Shown here: positions 51,995 to 62,465 of the stretch, in pieces | Position numbering within the stretch: the first letter of the stretch is position 1 | How the letters are laid out: every line of letters starts with the position of its first letter | From: Tetrahymena elliotti 4EA | Lineage: Eukaryota > Ciliophora > Oligohymenophorea > Hymenostomatida > Tetrahymenidae | Reading direction: 5' to 3' | Assembly (NCBI GenBank): GCA_000231825.2 | Contig: JH720339.1 | Coordinates: forward strand, 301,890-365,889 | Length of the DNA: 64,000 bases | Notes under the pieces: generated by a model | What the model saw: only the letters and a program-made list of their open reading frames with translations | The model's database searches: none | Told to the model about the DNA's origin: nothing | Made by a program: the position numbers and the translations under genes

Positions 51995-54508
51995 ATGGGC
52001 TGCGGTAATTCAAAATAGTAATACTACCCAGAGATAAATGAAAAAATATCAAAAGACTTTTTAAGTAAGCATAATTTTGAATTGGAAAAAACCTTAGGAT
52101 CAGGGTATTTCTCAGTTGTTTACAAAGCTACTCCAAAAAAAGCTAGTTAGTCTAATGATGATGTAGCAATTAAAATATTCAAAAATATTCCTCAAGATTT
52201 CAAAAATGAGGTCTCTATTTTATAAAAATTTAAAAACAAAAAATACATTCTTCAGAAAATTGGCGAAATCCAAGATAAGGGTATGAAAATAGATGCAATC
52301 GTGACTAGATTATATGATTGTATAGATTATATTTATTTCATCCATTTAATACTTAACATACTATTATGATCATAAAAGGTACCTTACAAACCATTTTTTA
52401 GCTCAACACACTTACCATGGATCAAGTAAAGGCTCTAACTTAATAATTATTGAAAGCCATGTAAACTCTTGAAGAAGAAAGTATCATTCATAGTGACATT
52501 AAACCTGAAAACATCCTATTTAGCTTAAAAGAAAAGATGATCATAATTTGTAGAAATTATTAACTACTATTAAAAAACAAGATTTATCTTATATAAAATT
52601 ATTTTTAAAAAGCTGATTTCGGACAGTCTCATAAAATTACGAATCCTAATTTATAGCATACAACTTTCGTAAAATTTTCATTCTATTTCATAATAAAATA
52701 TTTAATATTATTTTTTAGGATCTTTAAGGTAATTAGAAGTATTAGTCACCAGAAGTGAGTAATAATCAAGGATAATACACTTTTAAAGTATTTCAAACTT
52801 GTTATTTTTTATAAATTTATTTATTTAATTATTATCAATAGGTAGATATATTTTCTATTGGCCTAATAGTAATTGAGGCTATGTATAGAGAGTTAAATTT
52901 CGCTCATACCAAATAAATTCGTGATGATATACCTTTGAGTTAAGCATGCCCTGGCTTAATAAAATAAGAAAATTCTGAATTTATTGAGAAAGTTGTTAGC
53001 AAAATGGTTATTTGTAACCCTAGAGAAAGATATAATGCTAAAGATTTACTCAATGAGATGGAAAAGTATTAAATTTAAGAAGATTGCTTGAGCTAATTGA
53101 AAATAAACCAAATAGACATTCAATTAGAATAGTAAATAATGTAATATAATTTAATTTAGCATTAAATTTCAATTATTTTAATATAATTAAAAAAAGTAAT
53201 TTAGTTCCACATGTATGTTAAACAAATCCAAACCTAAATTAAGTAAGAAATGGCATTAATAGTAACTAACAAAATACTAAGCCAATCGCAGCAAATTATT
53301 AAAAAGAAGAAGATGATAGATTTTCAAACATTAAATAAGATTAGGAAAACTTTGAGTTTATGTAATAAAAATAGAGTTTTTTATTTTATTTAATTATTAA
53401 TTTATAAAATTAAGACTTTAGAATACTACTTTTAATGCTTTATAAGTACAAGCTGCTTTAAACCTTTCAAAGAATATCAAAAAGATCAAATTAGAAATAA
53501 TGTAAAAAAAATTTTAAGAAAATACTTGATATTAACAATGTTCTCTAAAAAAAGTAATTGCTAATTAACTGATAAATAGCTTGACTAAGTAACTACATTC
53601 TTTGAAAGCTAAAATAATCTTTAAGATATATTATTAAACTTCAAGTAATGAATTTATTGAATATAAATAAATATCCTGTTTTTTAACTCATTTTGTTAAT
53701 TCAAAAATAGTCAAAATACTATGATTAGCAATAGTAAATTATGTTCATCATTAGAAAAACTTAGTAAATACAAAAATCTAACTTCCTTGAGTTTAAGCTT
53801 AGTGTAAATAAACTTACTTTTTGATTTCATTTCATTAAGTCTTTAATCTTAAATAATTGTAATTAATCTCTTATTAAAAATAGTGGTATGGGTTTGAATG
53901 CAGAAACCATTAAATGCATCTCATTAACTTTAGAAAAAATAAATGGTTTAAAGTCATTTGATCTTGATTTTAGGTAATTATTTTATTTCAGAATATTTAA
54001 AAAATACAATATTTATTAATTATCATTTTTAATTAGCTAAAATACCTCAAACTATCTTTGTATCTAAAAATTTGTTGATAACTTATCTAAAAATCACAAA
54101 TAGCTAAATTAACTCAAATTCGTTTTCAAGTAATTCTTTTTTTATGATATCTTATCCAGTATTTATTCTGTTAGATTGAGTTTCCACCTTCTTTAAAATA
54201 TGAAAAAAAATCATTTTATAAATTTAATTTTTCATTTACATTATTAAATAATTAAAGACAAAACGAAAATATATTCAACAACATTGGTTAATTTAAGAAT
54301 ATCTTTGAAAAACTAAATACTTTGAATGAGCTAAAAAACTTCACCTTTTCTGTTTAGTAACTTTCTTTTTAATTGATATTCAAATTAAAATAATTAAAAA
54401 AATAAAAGAAATTCATGGAAAGAAACAGATTAATTATCAGAAGCCTTATTCAAATCACTTACAATAATTCCATTTTATAAATATAAGTTAGATTTGAAGT
54501 ATAATTGA
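51995..54508 (+). CDS. acylated protein kinase with C-terminal leucine-rich repeats (copy 2)
   Basis: Tandem paralogue of the gene at 48.6 kb with the same layout. It starts MGCGNSKQQYYP (Gly2 and Cys3 acylation signal). Kinase motifs: LGSGYFSVVYKA, DVAIKIFKN, IHSDIKPENILF (HSD), ADFGQSHKITNPN, YQSPEV and VDIFSIGLIVIEA. The first intron interrupts the same YDC codon as in copy 1, and later introns also match, which supports duplication. Downstream exons give LRRs: SSLEKLSKYKNLTSLSLSL (53.76 kb) and CISLTLEKINGLKSFDLDF (53.93 kb). The C-terminus shares KRNSW with copy 1 and ends at TGA 54506-54508. Exon borders in the 53.1-54.4 kb linker and LRR part are approximate. Confidence 0.75.
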
Positions 54509-54878
54509 TAAATAAAATAATATTTCTTTATATTTTAGTATCCTTTTTTATTGTTTATTAAAATAATTTCTATTCTACAACTTTCAAACCTTTTTTACAG
54601 CAACAAATATTTAAAAGAGTTATAAATTTTGCTCCTAAAATAATGTATGTTGTTTAAAAATCATTTAGTATATCAAGTTAAATACCTTAAGATAAAATTT
54701 AATTAGAATAAATATTAATTTTAAATTTATAAAAGAATAAATATAATTTCTCTAAAATAATCCTCTTTTTTTTAGTTAAAATAAACAAAAAAAAAAATTT
54801 TTAAGTTAAAATAAAAAAATTTTTTCATGAATAAAATCTAAAATGTTAAACTAGAAAAATTGTATTATTTAATTTTAA
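54509..54878. other. intergenic
   Basis: Poly-A-rich spacer following kinase copy 2. Confidence 0.5.
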
Positions 54879-55370
54879 ATGTATTTATAAGATATATAAT
54901 AAAAAGAGATAAGAATAATTTAAAATATCAATTGTTCTGATTAAAGCATTTTCTTCTTTAAATATGATATAAACAAAACTAATAATATAAAAATTAGATT
55001 CAAATTTATTAAAATTTATTCCCAATGCGCAATTGGTATAGTAGATTCTAAAAGAACTTAAGAGATAGGAGACATAGTAGACTCTTGGGATCACAAAAAG
55101 TATGGTGAAAATATTGTTTTATATAAATAATTTAATCCTAATAATGAAGGTTAGATTTAAGAAATGGAAATAGATATTAAAAGGTAAAAAGTTATATTTA
55201 CAGATTATCCAGAAAAAAAATTATTAGATAGATTAAATTAAGATATTAATCATAATTCAAATTACAATTTATTTATGTGCTTTAAAGGAAATGAAAATTC
55301 TGTAGGTAGAAACATTTATTCATCTCATTAATAAGTAGATTTAATTTATTTCTAAGATACATCATGTTGA
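54879..55370 (+). CDS. short ORF with SPRY-like or ciliate repeat-domain character
   Basis: An ATG-to-TGA frame of 163 codons. The segment SIFFFKYDINKTNNIKIRFK followed by SQCAIGIVDSKR, DSWDHKKYGEN, KRQKVIFTDYPEKK and YNLFMCFKGNENS resembles a SPRY-like domain seen at the C-terminus of larger ciliate proteins. No upstream zinc finger or coiled coil, which usually precedes it, was found. It may be a stand-alone small gene or a fragment left by duplication. The composition, with Trp, Cys and charged residues, argues against pure chance. Family assignment is a guess from memory of pattern. Confidence 0.45.
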
Positions 55371-56527
55371 TAAATAATCATTTATATTTTATTAATGGTG
55401 TTTAAATGAAAGTATTCTTTTAAAATTTTATTTTAAACAATTCATTTTTAAATTTAAGTTCAGAAAAACACATTTATAAATCACTATTTTCATACAAAAA
55501 GTAAATATATTTCTTTTTTGCATTAAAATATTGAATCTAATTTAATTTTATGCTTTGTGATCTTCTTACCTGACATCAACAATATTATCCCTTGATAACA
55601 ATTTAAAAAAAAAAATATTTTAAAAGATTTATTTAATTTTTTTTCTTTTTCAAAAACAGTAAAAATAAATTTATTGCATATAATCTCTAAAACTCTTATT
55701 ACCTTAAAACATAATTTAAACTTATTTTTCAATAAAGACTTATCTAGCATGAGTTATTATTTTTATAATTCCTTATATAGAAATTGCTATTTTGCAAGAA
55801 TTAGAAATTTCTCCACAATAATAGCTTAACTAAAAAAGTAAAGAGTAAAATAGGAATAAAAAATAAATTTCTAAAAATTAATTAAATACATTATCGAGAA
55901 ATTAAATAATTATTAATTGATACTAATGGGAGTACTCAAAAAGAAGGAATGCAAAAAAAGAATTATTTTGGATCCTTTTTATAAAATCTTACTTATAAGA
56001 ATGTATACATATGAGTCAATAGTAAAAAAATAATTATTAAGATTTTAAATATTTATTTAAAAATTAAAATGAATAAAAATAAAAATTTTAAATCTTACAA
56101 AAATGATTGATGAAATGGTGTATATATTGAATTTACTTTGGAGGTATTTAAGTAAAATAATATTTAGGTTTTTGTCGTATTTATTCTGGACAATCAATTA
56201 TTTATTCATTTATTAATATAATTATTTATCAAGCAAATTTATTAAAAGAAAAATATACCAACTTTTTAAACAATATTATTTTATTAGTAAAGACATCAAA
56301 TTATAAGATGATGATGATGGATGTATTTCAATTTTTTGTTAATTATTTGAAAGAGGATATTACTCACAAAAATAGCTTTTGCTTTTGAACAAAAAATAAT
56401 TAGGTTTAATTAGAAAAAAATTTAAAGATAAAAACGAAAAAGAAATTAAGCTTGGACCAAGAGTTAACAAGTTAAAATAGAATTATTTTCAGTTAAATAA
56501 TATATAATAGATAAGAATATTAGTAAA
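55371..56527. other. intergenic, AT-rich
   Basis: No supported gene. Open frames on the minus strand around 55.5-55.75 kb look like AT-rich chance translation. Confidence 0.5.
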
Positions 56528-57520
56528 ATGGGGAACAAGTGTGGAGGATCTTCTGAAGGATCATCTAGTAGTAAAAGCTAGAGAGCTCTAAGATTGAGAG
56601 ATGAAAAAAAACCAGCATAATAAGCAAAAGTAGTATTATTAGGAAATATAGCAGTAGGTATTGAATTTATTATGGCAGCAAAGATTATTTTTTAAGAGAT
56701 ATTATCTCACATTCATTTAAACTATTTTTTGTAATTTAAATTTTATTTCACTTAAAGGAAAAACAGCCATTACTTAAAGATTTAAGCAAGGAATATTTGA
56801 TCCAGCTCATTAAGCAACATTAGGAGCAGCATACATAGAAAAAAATATTACATTATAAGATAATTCAGTTTTATCTTTGCATATTTGGGATACAGCAGGA
56901 GATGAAAGATATCGTAAGTTATTAAAACTTTCAATTTTCATTTCATATACAACCAGCAATTTTTCAGTTTATCATTTAACTCCTTTATTTCAGTTTATTT
57001 TTTTTGATTCTTTGTTTAATTTAAGAAAGGCTCTAAGTAAAATATTTACAATATTTTTTTAACAAAAAATAGGTTCAATTCTTTCTATGTAAACTTTTAA
57101 TTATCAAAATTCTGTATGAAAGCCAAAGTAAAAATATGAAAGGCTCAATGATTTTAAACAAGCAGAAAGGAATTGTTGTTTTATTATGTCATTTTATATT
57201 CTAGGTTTTATAGAGATTCTTAGGCAGCAATATTAGTTTATGATGTGACTGATGCAGATAGTTTCAATAGTTTGTAATTATGGATAAATGAACTTGAAGA
57301 TAAAGCAAAAACAGAAGGAATGATTATAGCTCTAGTTGGTAATAAAATAGACTCACCATATGAAATGGTTAAAGTCTCAACCTAGAAAGCAGAATAGTTT
57401 GCCAGAGAAAAAAATTTCTTGTTTACTGAGTGCTCAGCTAAAACAGGAGAGGGAATAGATAGAATATTTAATATGATAGTCGAGGAATTAATTAAAAAGA
57501 AAAAATCAGACCACAATTGA
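56528..57520 (+). CDS. Rab5-like GTPase, N-terminally acylated, no C-terminal prenylation site
   Basis: Four exons (56528-56657, 56758-56913, 57073-57088, 57205-57520) join in frame to 205 aa. G motifs: GNIAVGKT (P-loop), effector-loop Thr in HQATLGAAY, WDTAGDERY (switch II), NKID and CSAKTG. The usual catalytic Gln of WDTAGQE is Asp. The 16-nt third exon supplies the five residues between DERYR and FYRDSQAA, matching normal Rab spacing exactly. The N-terminus MGNKCGGSSEGSSS carries Gly2 and Cys5 for myristoylation and palmitoylation, and the C-terminus ends KKKKSDHN with no Cys. This matches the ARA6/Rab5B type of Rab, which works on endosomes or at the plasma membrane. Subfamily assignment is by overall resemblance, not by a tree. 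Confidence 0.92.
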
Positions 57521-58137
57521 ACTTTTTAAAATGATTAATAAAATCTTTATTTAGAAAAAAATTAAAAACTTGTTATTGTTATTAAATATTTATTATTTTT
57601 GATATTTATATTCTATTCTGTCATTCGTTATAAATTAATTAAGTCTAATTTGATAATATCTTTAAACAACTATTCTAATTTCATTAATTTATTTCCATCT
57701 GTTCAAGCAAGAATAGGGAATACAAATTATATTCACTTAAGTTTGATCATTAAAAAAATTAAGAAAGAAAGTTTAACCTGATTACAGATACATGTTAATA
57801 AATTAAATTATTCTTTTATTTCCTTGTAAAATTTAATTGCATGTTAGTTGGTATTCTTTGATCCATATCTTATGACCTGATAATATCTATTTTTTAATCT
57901 AATATTTATTTTTTATTCAACAAACCTTACTAAGGTAGAATTCATATTCACATTATTCTCTTTAGACATTCTATTTTAGTAAATTGATTTTATTGAATTT
58001 TCATTAGCATTTTGAAAAGATCTTTTGTTTATTTTGTATTAAGAAACGAAAAAGTACACTTTAACAATTATAATATTTAATAAATATATTTTGAATTTGA
58101 TCAATATAACAACTAGGTATTGAATATTAAAAATTTA
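57521..58137. other. intergenic
   Basis: AT-rich spacer; no gene seen. Confidence 0.5.
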
Positions 58138-59990
58138 ATGATTAAATAATATATTCTACCATTATTATTAATATAAATTCCTTTACTTGTTTATTCTTAA
58201 GGACAACTTAACATTTAGTGCTTTGTATAAAATCATTTCTTATTTATTAATCCAATTTAAATTGTTCTTTTTAAAAAAGGGTGAAAACTAATCTCCAATT
58301 TATATTAAGTAAGAACATTAATGTGAAAGCGATGTTGATTATCCTGTTTATATAAATTTTGATTCAAGAGATATCACTATTTCTGTGAGTCAAGCTGACT
58401 ATCATAAAAAGGTAATAATTTAATTTTTTGTCTAATATACTATAAAATATTTAAATAGTATTCAGTTAGTGATGGAGGTATTTCAATAACTGCGAAAGAT
58501 ACAAACAACTTAATTTAGACATTTAATTTAACAAGTATTGAAATTTACACGCCAGGTCGTCATAGGAGATTATATCGATAAGAAAAAGAAAATGAATTTT
58601 ATAATGTTACACCAGAGGTTGAGCTTGTATTCTATATGCAAGCATAAAGTTAAAGCGATTAATAAGAAAACAGCGAAAAAAATTAACCCATAACCAAAGC
58701 AGCTATTAGTTTTCTATTTAACAGATAATAAAAGCAAAATATGAACTGGTATTTAGAAGGGAGTTTTTTATTGTCTCCTTTTGCAAATAATTTACAAGTA
58801 AAAACGATTTTTTTTTTTTTTTAAGTATTTAATAATAATATAAATTTAATCAGTCTATCACCTTAAATCCTGCCAAAGACTTTCAAAAATACTTAAATTT
58901 GAAATATAATCATGGATACTTCTAATATCATGGCTCAGAAATAGCTGTAAACTGTGGATAGGAAAGCATTAATTGGTTCGTTTTTGATGAGATATTCTTG
59001 CTAGAAGATAATGTTTATGATTATTTTTATTAAAATTATGGCTAATAAAATATTTTAAAAGGTGCTTTAAGAGATATTTAATAATTTAATAAGAATCCTA
59101 TCATAAAAGTAGGATGTTTTGCCTAGCAATATGTAAGTTATTAACATTTTAATAACTAATTAAATAATTAAAAATATTCAAAAGGAAAAAATATACATCA
59201 AAACTAATTATGGATTTTGGGGGTATTTGATTATTTTATCAATTTACTTCTTATCTGCTTTCATAAGACCAAACCATAAAAACATCTACTATAGTGAATT
59301 TAGAAATGATTTAAAAGTATATTAATTTTAACAAGATAATTATTAAATAAATTAAATATGTTTTAATATAATAATAAGACTTTAATGCCTATATACTCAA
59401 TTACGAAGGTAGAGCATAAAGTTTATTTTAATAAGAATTGTAGAACAACATTATTATTTACTTAAATTACCATGTAAATGTTTATTTAGAGCTTTTTGAT
59501 CTAGTAGGAAAACTCATATGTCCTTTCTTTTCTTTTATTTAGCTTTATCAGTGTATTTGTTAGTTGGCCTCCTTGCTTCTTATTAGGATATTTGAATTTT
59601 CTTAACTATTAAAAGTTTAAAATAATTTTAGATTCATAAATTAAAATTATCAAAGCTTCTGAACATAATAAAGATGATGAAGAGTTTATCTAGCAAATAG
59701 AAAGATCTTAATTTTAATCTCACTAATATACATATATATTCTATACTATTTCTTTAGGATTGATCATAATATTTTGGATACTTAGTTCATTAATAATGAA
59801 AGATTGGCCTGATGAAAATTACTTAAAATGGGGAATTTCAGTACCAATAATGATTATAATTGATTTTTTATTTGATATGTTAATCGTCAAACTAAAATTA
59901 AAGCCATAGTTCTTTGCTCTAAAAGGATATTACTTAGATATTGAATTAGCTAATTTAATTCAATAAGACAAAGATATTAAAATTATCTGA
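58138..59990 (+). CDS. carbonic-anhydrase-like multi-pass membrane protein lacking zinc ligands
   Basis: Seven exons (58138-58224, 58280-58411, 58459-58797, 58854-59132, 59185-59316, 59379-59473, 59543-59990) join in frame to 503 aa. Exon 1 is a signal peptide (MIKQYILPLLLIQIPLLVYS). The ectodomain has alpha-carbonic-anhydrase landmarks: GENQSPIYI, IEIYTPGRHRR in the place of QFHFHAPSEH, PEVELVF in the place of AELHLVH, and YHGSEIAVNCGQESINWFVF in the place of YxGSLTTPPCxExVxW. All three zinc histidines are replaced (Glu, Tyr, Glu), so hydration of CO2 is not expected. About four membrane spans follow (e.g. YLIILSIYFLSAF and YTISLGLIIIFWIL), with a short cytoplasmic end. Likely a binding or structural surface protein. 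Confidence 0.82.
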
Positions 59991-61361
59991 TTAATATGCA
60001 TATTATCATCAAATCTGTATTTAAAGTTCAATAAATTTTATTAATAACTCTTTCTTAAAATTATTTTAAATAAATTACTCTTTCTAACTAATTTCTAAAT
60101 GATTTTAAATTTACTTAATCATTTTTTATGTGTAAATTAATAAAATTAAAATTAGAGATAAACACAAAAAATATGCTCTCTATGAAATAGCTAAAAAATA
60201 ATATCAACAATAATAAATTTAATTTAAAATTAATTTTTGAAATACAAAATTTTTGGCAGCATTCCAGATTAATAAATTACATTTGTTTTATTTTGTTTTT
60301 TAGTTTATTTTTATTTGATTTTATTTGCTTCTCTTAATTTGTTTCTTTGTTTGTTAATTTTTAATTTTTATTTGAATTTTTTTAATTTATTTTATTTATC
60401 TGAATTAATTTTTATTTATTTGAATTTTCTTATTTAAATTTTTATTGAAAGTTCAAAGAAGCTCAATCTCACACACACGTCATCCTCTCAAGCCAAGTTC
60501 CTAAGTTTTAAATAATAGCTAATTATAGTTTTTTAAAAACTAATAGAGAATTTAATTTTTCAATCATAGTTATTGAGGAGATGTTTTTGATGTTACCCTT
60601 TCTATTGATAGAAAGATTAATCGAATAGTAGAAAAAGATTATTTTAATTGGAAAACTGTTAATTTGATTATATGATAGTTTATTTTATTTTTATGATAAA
60701 ATTTTAATTGGGATCAACTTGAATCGATATAATCATTCATTTGTGTTTAAAAACTTGGATGGATGAATTTTGGAGAGATTAACAGTAGGTTTAAAAAACT
60801 TAAAAATAATCTTTTCTTTCTTATTCTTTTCTGATTTTTATTTTTTCCTCTGAGAATTAAAAATTTTTGATTTATTTAATTATAATTTTTTTTTTTGGGT
60901 AATAATTTGTTATGTTTTTACAAATTTATGAAAAATCTCCCTTTGATAAATATATCGTAGTTAATTTTTTTGTGGGTAAATTTAGTATGGAATATTAATT
61001 TAAAAAAAAAAATTGATGTTACATCTTTTGCATCTCAATAAAAGAATTTATAATAAAATGAAATTGGTTTAATTGATTGATTGATATTTGATTGAGAAAG
61101 TGAAATACTTGAATGAAAATGTAAATTTATTACTTAATTAAAATTACTAATATTAATATTAATATAATAATTCATTTTAAAAGAATAATATAAAGATAAA
61201 TATTTTTTAGAGGGGAATGAGAAAATCCTATAAAGGATTTGGTAACTTAATCTTATTTTTAGTAAATTTAAAATGTCTAGTTCTATTAGACTATTTTTAG
61301 TTAGTTAGGGCATTAATTAATTAAATTTGTTGAAAATAGTTAATTATTATTTAAATATAAT
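59991..61361. other. intergenic, long T-rich low-complexity tract
   Basis: Convergent gene ends. 60.28-60.44 kb is a strand-asymmetric T-rich tract built from TTTATTTG-like units. No gene or RNA recognised. Confidence 0.55.
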
Positions 61362-62465
61362 TCAATAGACGTATTTCAACCATGTATGATGGAAAAACTA
61401 TCTTATTTTATAAAGTAAGTAACCAGCTGAAATAGCTAGGCATTCATAAAAACAGAAAGTCAGTACGTTTATTAGAGAGTGCTCAAGGAAGTAGGTCAAT
61501 CCAAGGAAAACAACCATTGAAATAATCATTATAAAGCACAAAGCTAAGCACTTTCTCTTCTTTTCATTTTTTTAGAAGATTCCCATTTTTAAAGAGGGTT
61601 AAAGCATTTTGATATAGCCATAAAATGTACTCAGAATAAACCAGCCAATCAAAATGAAGAGATTGTAATAAATAAACTTAAAGATGGCTGCTATAATCCA
61701 AAAGAGTGATGAGTAGAAGAGGCTCTCTGAGTTAAAAATGATAAGGATGTTGAAAAAAACGTATATAGTAAGACTCTTCATGGTAAAAATATAGGCAACG
61801 CATCTTAAATCCTCATGAGTATTATAATTTTATTTGCATAACCAACAAAATTCAAAATCGCATTTCTTGCATGTCATGTGTTAGCATCCTCCATTTTTTT
61901 AAATACCAATTCCACATTTAGGACAGAACTAAGTAAACATTATTTAAAATAAGTAAGTAAATAATTCTTAGTAGAATCTCGAAGTGAAAGGACTCACACC
62001 AATCTTTGATTTATCTATCCAAAAGAATTGGCATTCTAAACACTAATACTCACCTTTACAGAAGACATCTGTCCCGATGAAATATGTATTGCACTTTGGG
62101 CAGCTTACAGTATCTCCACTAATCTGTAAGTATTTCTGAGTCATTTCCTTTTCTATAGCAAGCTTTTCATTTAGATCCATTTAACTTTCTAAAAACTTAT
62201 CAAGCACATGAATTGACTTTTTGCATGCTTCATTAGGACACTTAAAAATATTGTTCTCGATATTAAAGTTAAGGTCGTTAATTTACTTAATGATCCATTA
62301 AGATAAACATTGTTGACAAATATCATTAGTGCATTCATAATCACTTGCATAGCCTCCTGAAGGTTATTTGCTTATAAAATCACTGAAACATATTAAACAT
62401 TCTCTTGGTGATTCAACTGCTGACATATTTTATGTTTCTGCTGTTTCAGTTTGTTATCTACTCAT
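61362..62465 (-). CDS. RBR (RING-IBR-RING) E3 ubiquitin ligase with C-terminal membrane spans
   Basis: Minus-strand frame from ATG 62465 (MSRQQTETAETQNMSAV) to TGA 61364-61362. RING1: CLICFSDF, then CTNDICQQCLSQW. IBR: VSCPKCNTYFIGTDVFCKGE and YQCLECQFFWIDKSK. RING2: CPKCGIGIQKNGGCQHMTC, with the catalytic Cys expected in GGCQHMTC, followed by CDFEFCWLC. RBR ligases pass ubiquitin through that Cys before substrate transfer. At least three hydrophobic spans follow (LYVFF-like segment near 61.7 kb, FILIGWFILSTFYG, LCFIMIISMVVFLGL), so it should sit in an organelle membrane such as the ER. A GTGAGT...TTAG segment of 69 nt between IBR and RING2 is probably an intron (344 aa spliced, 367 aa if read through). 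Confidence 0.9.
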
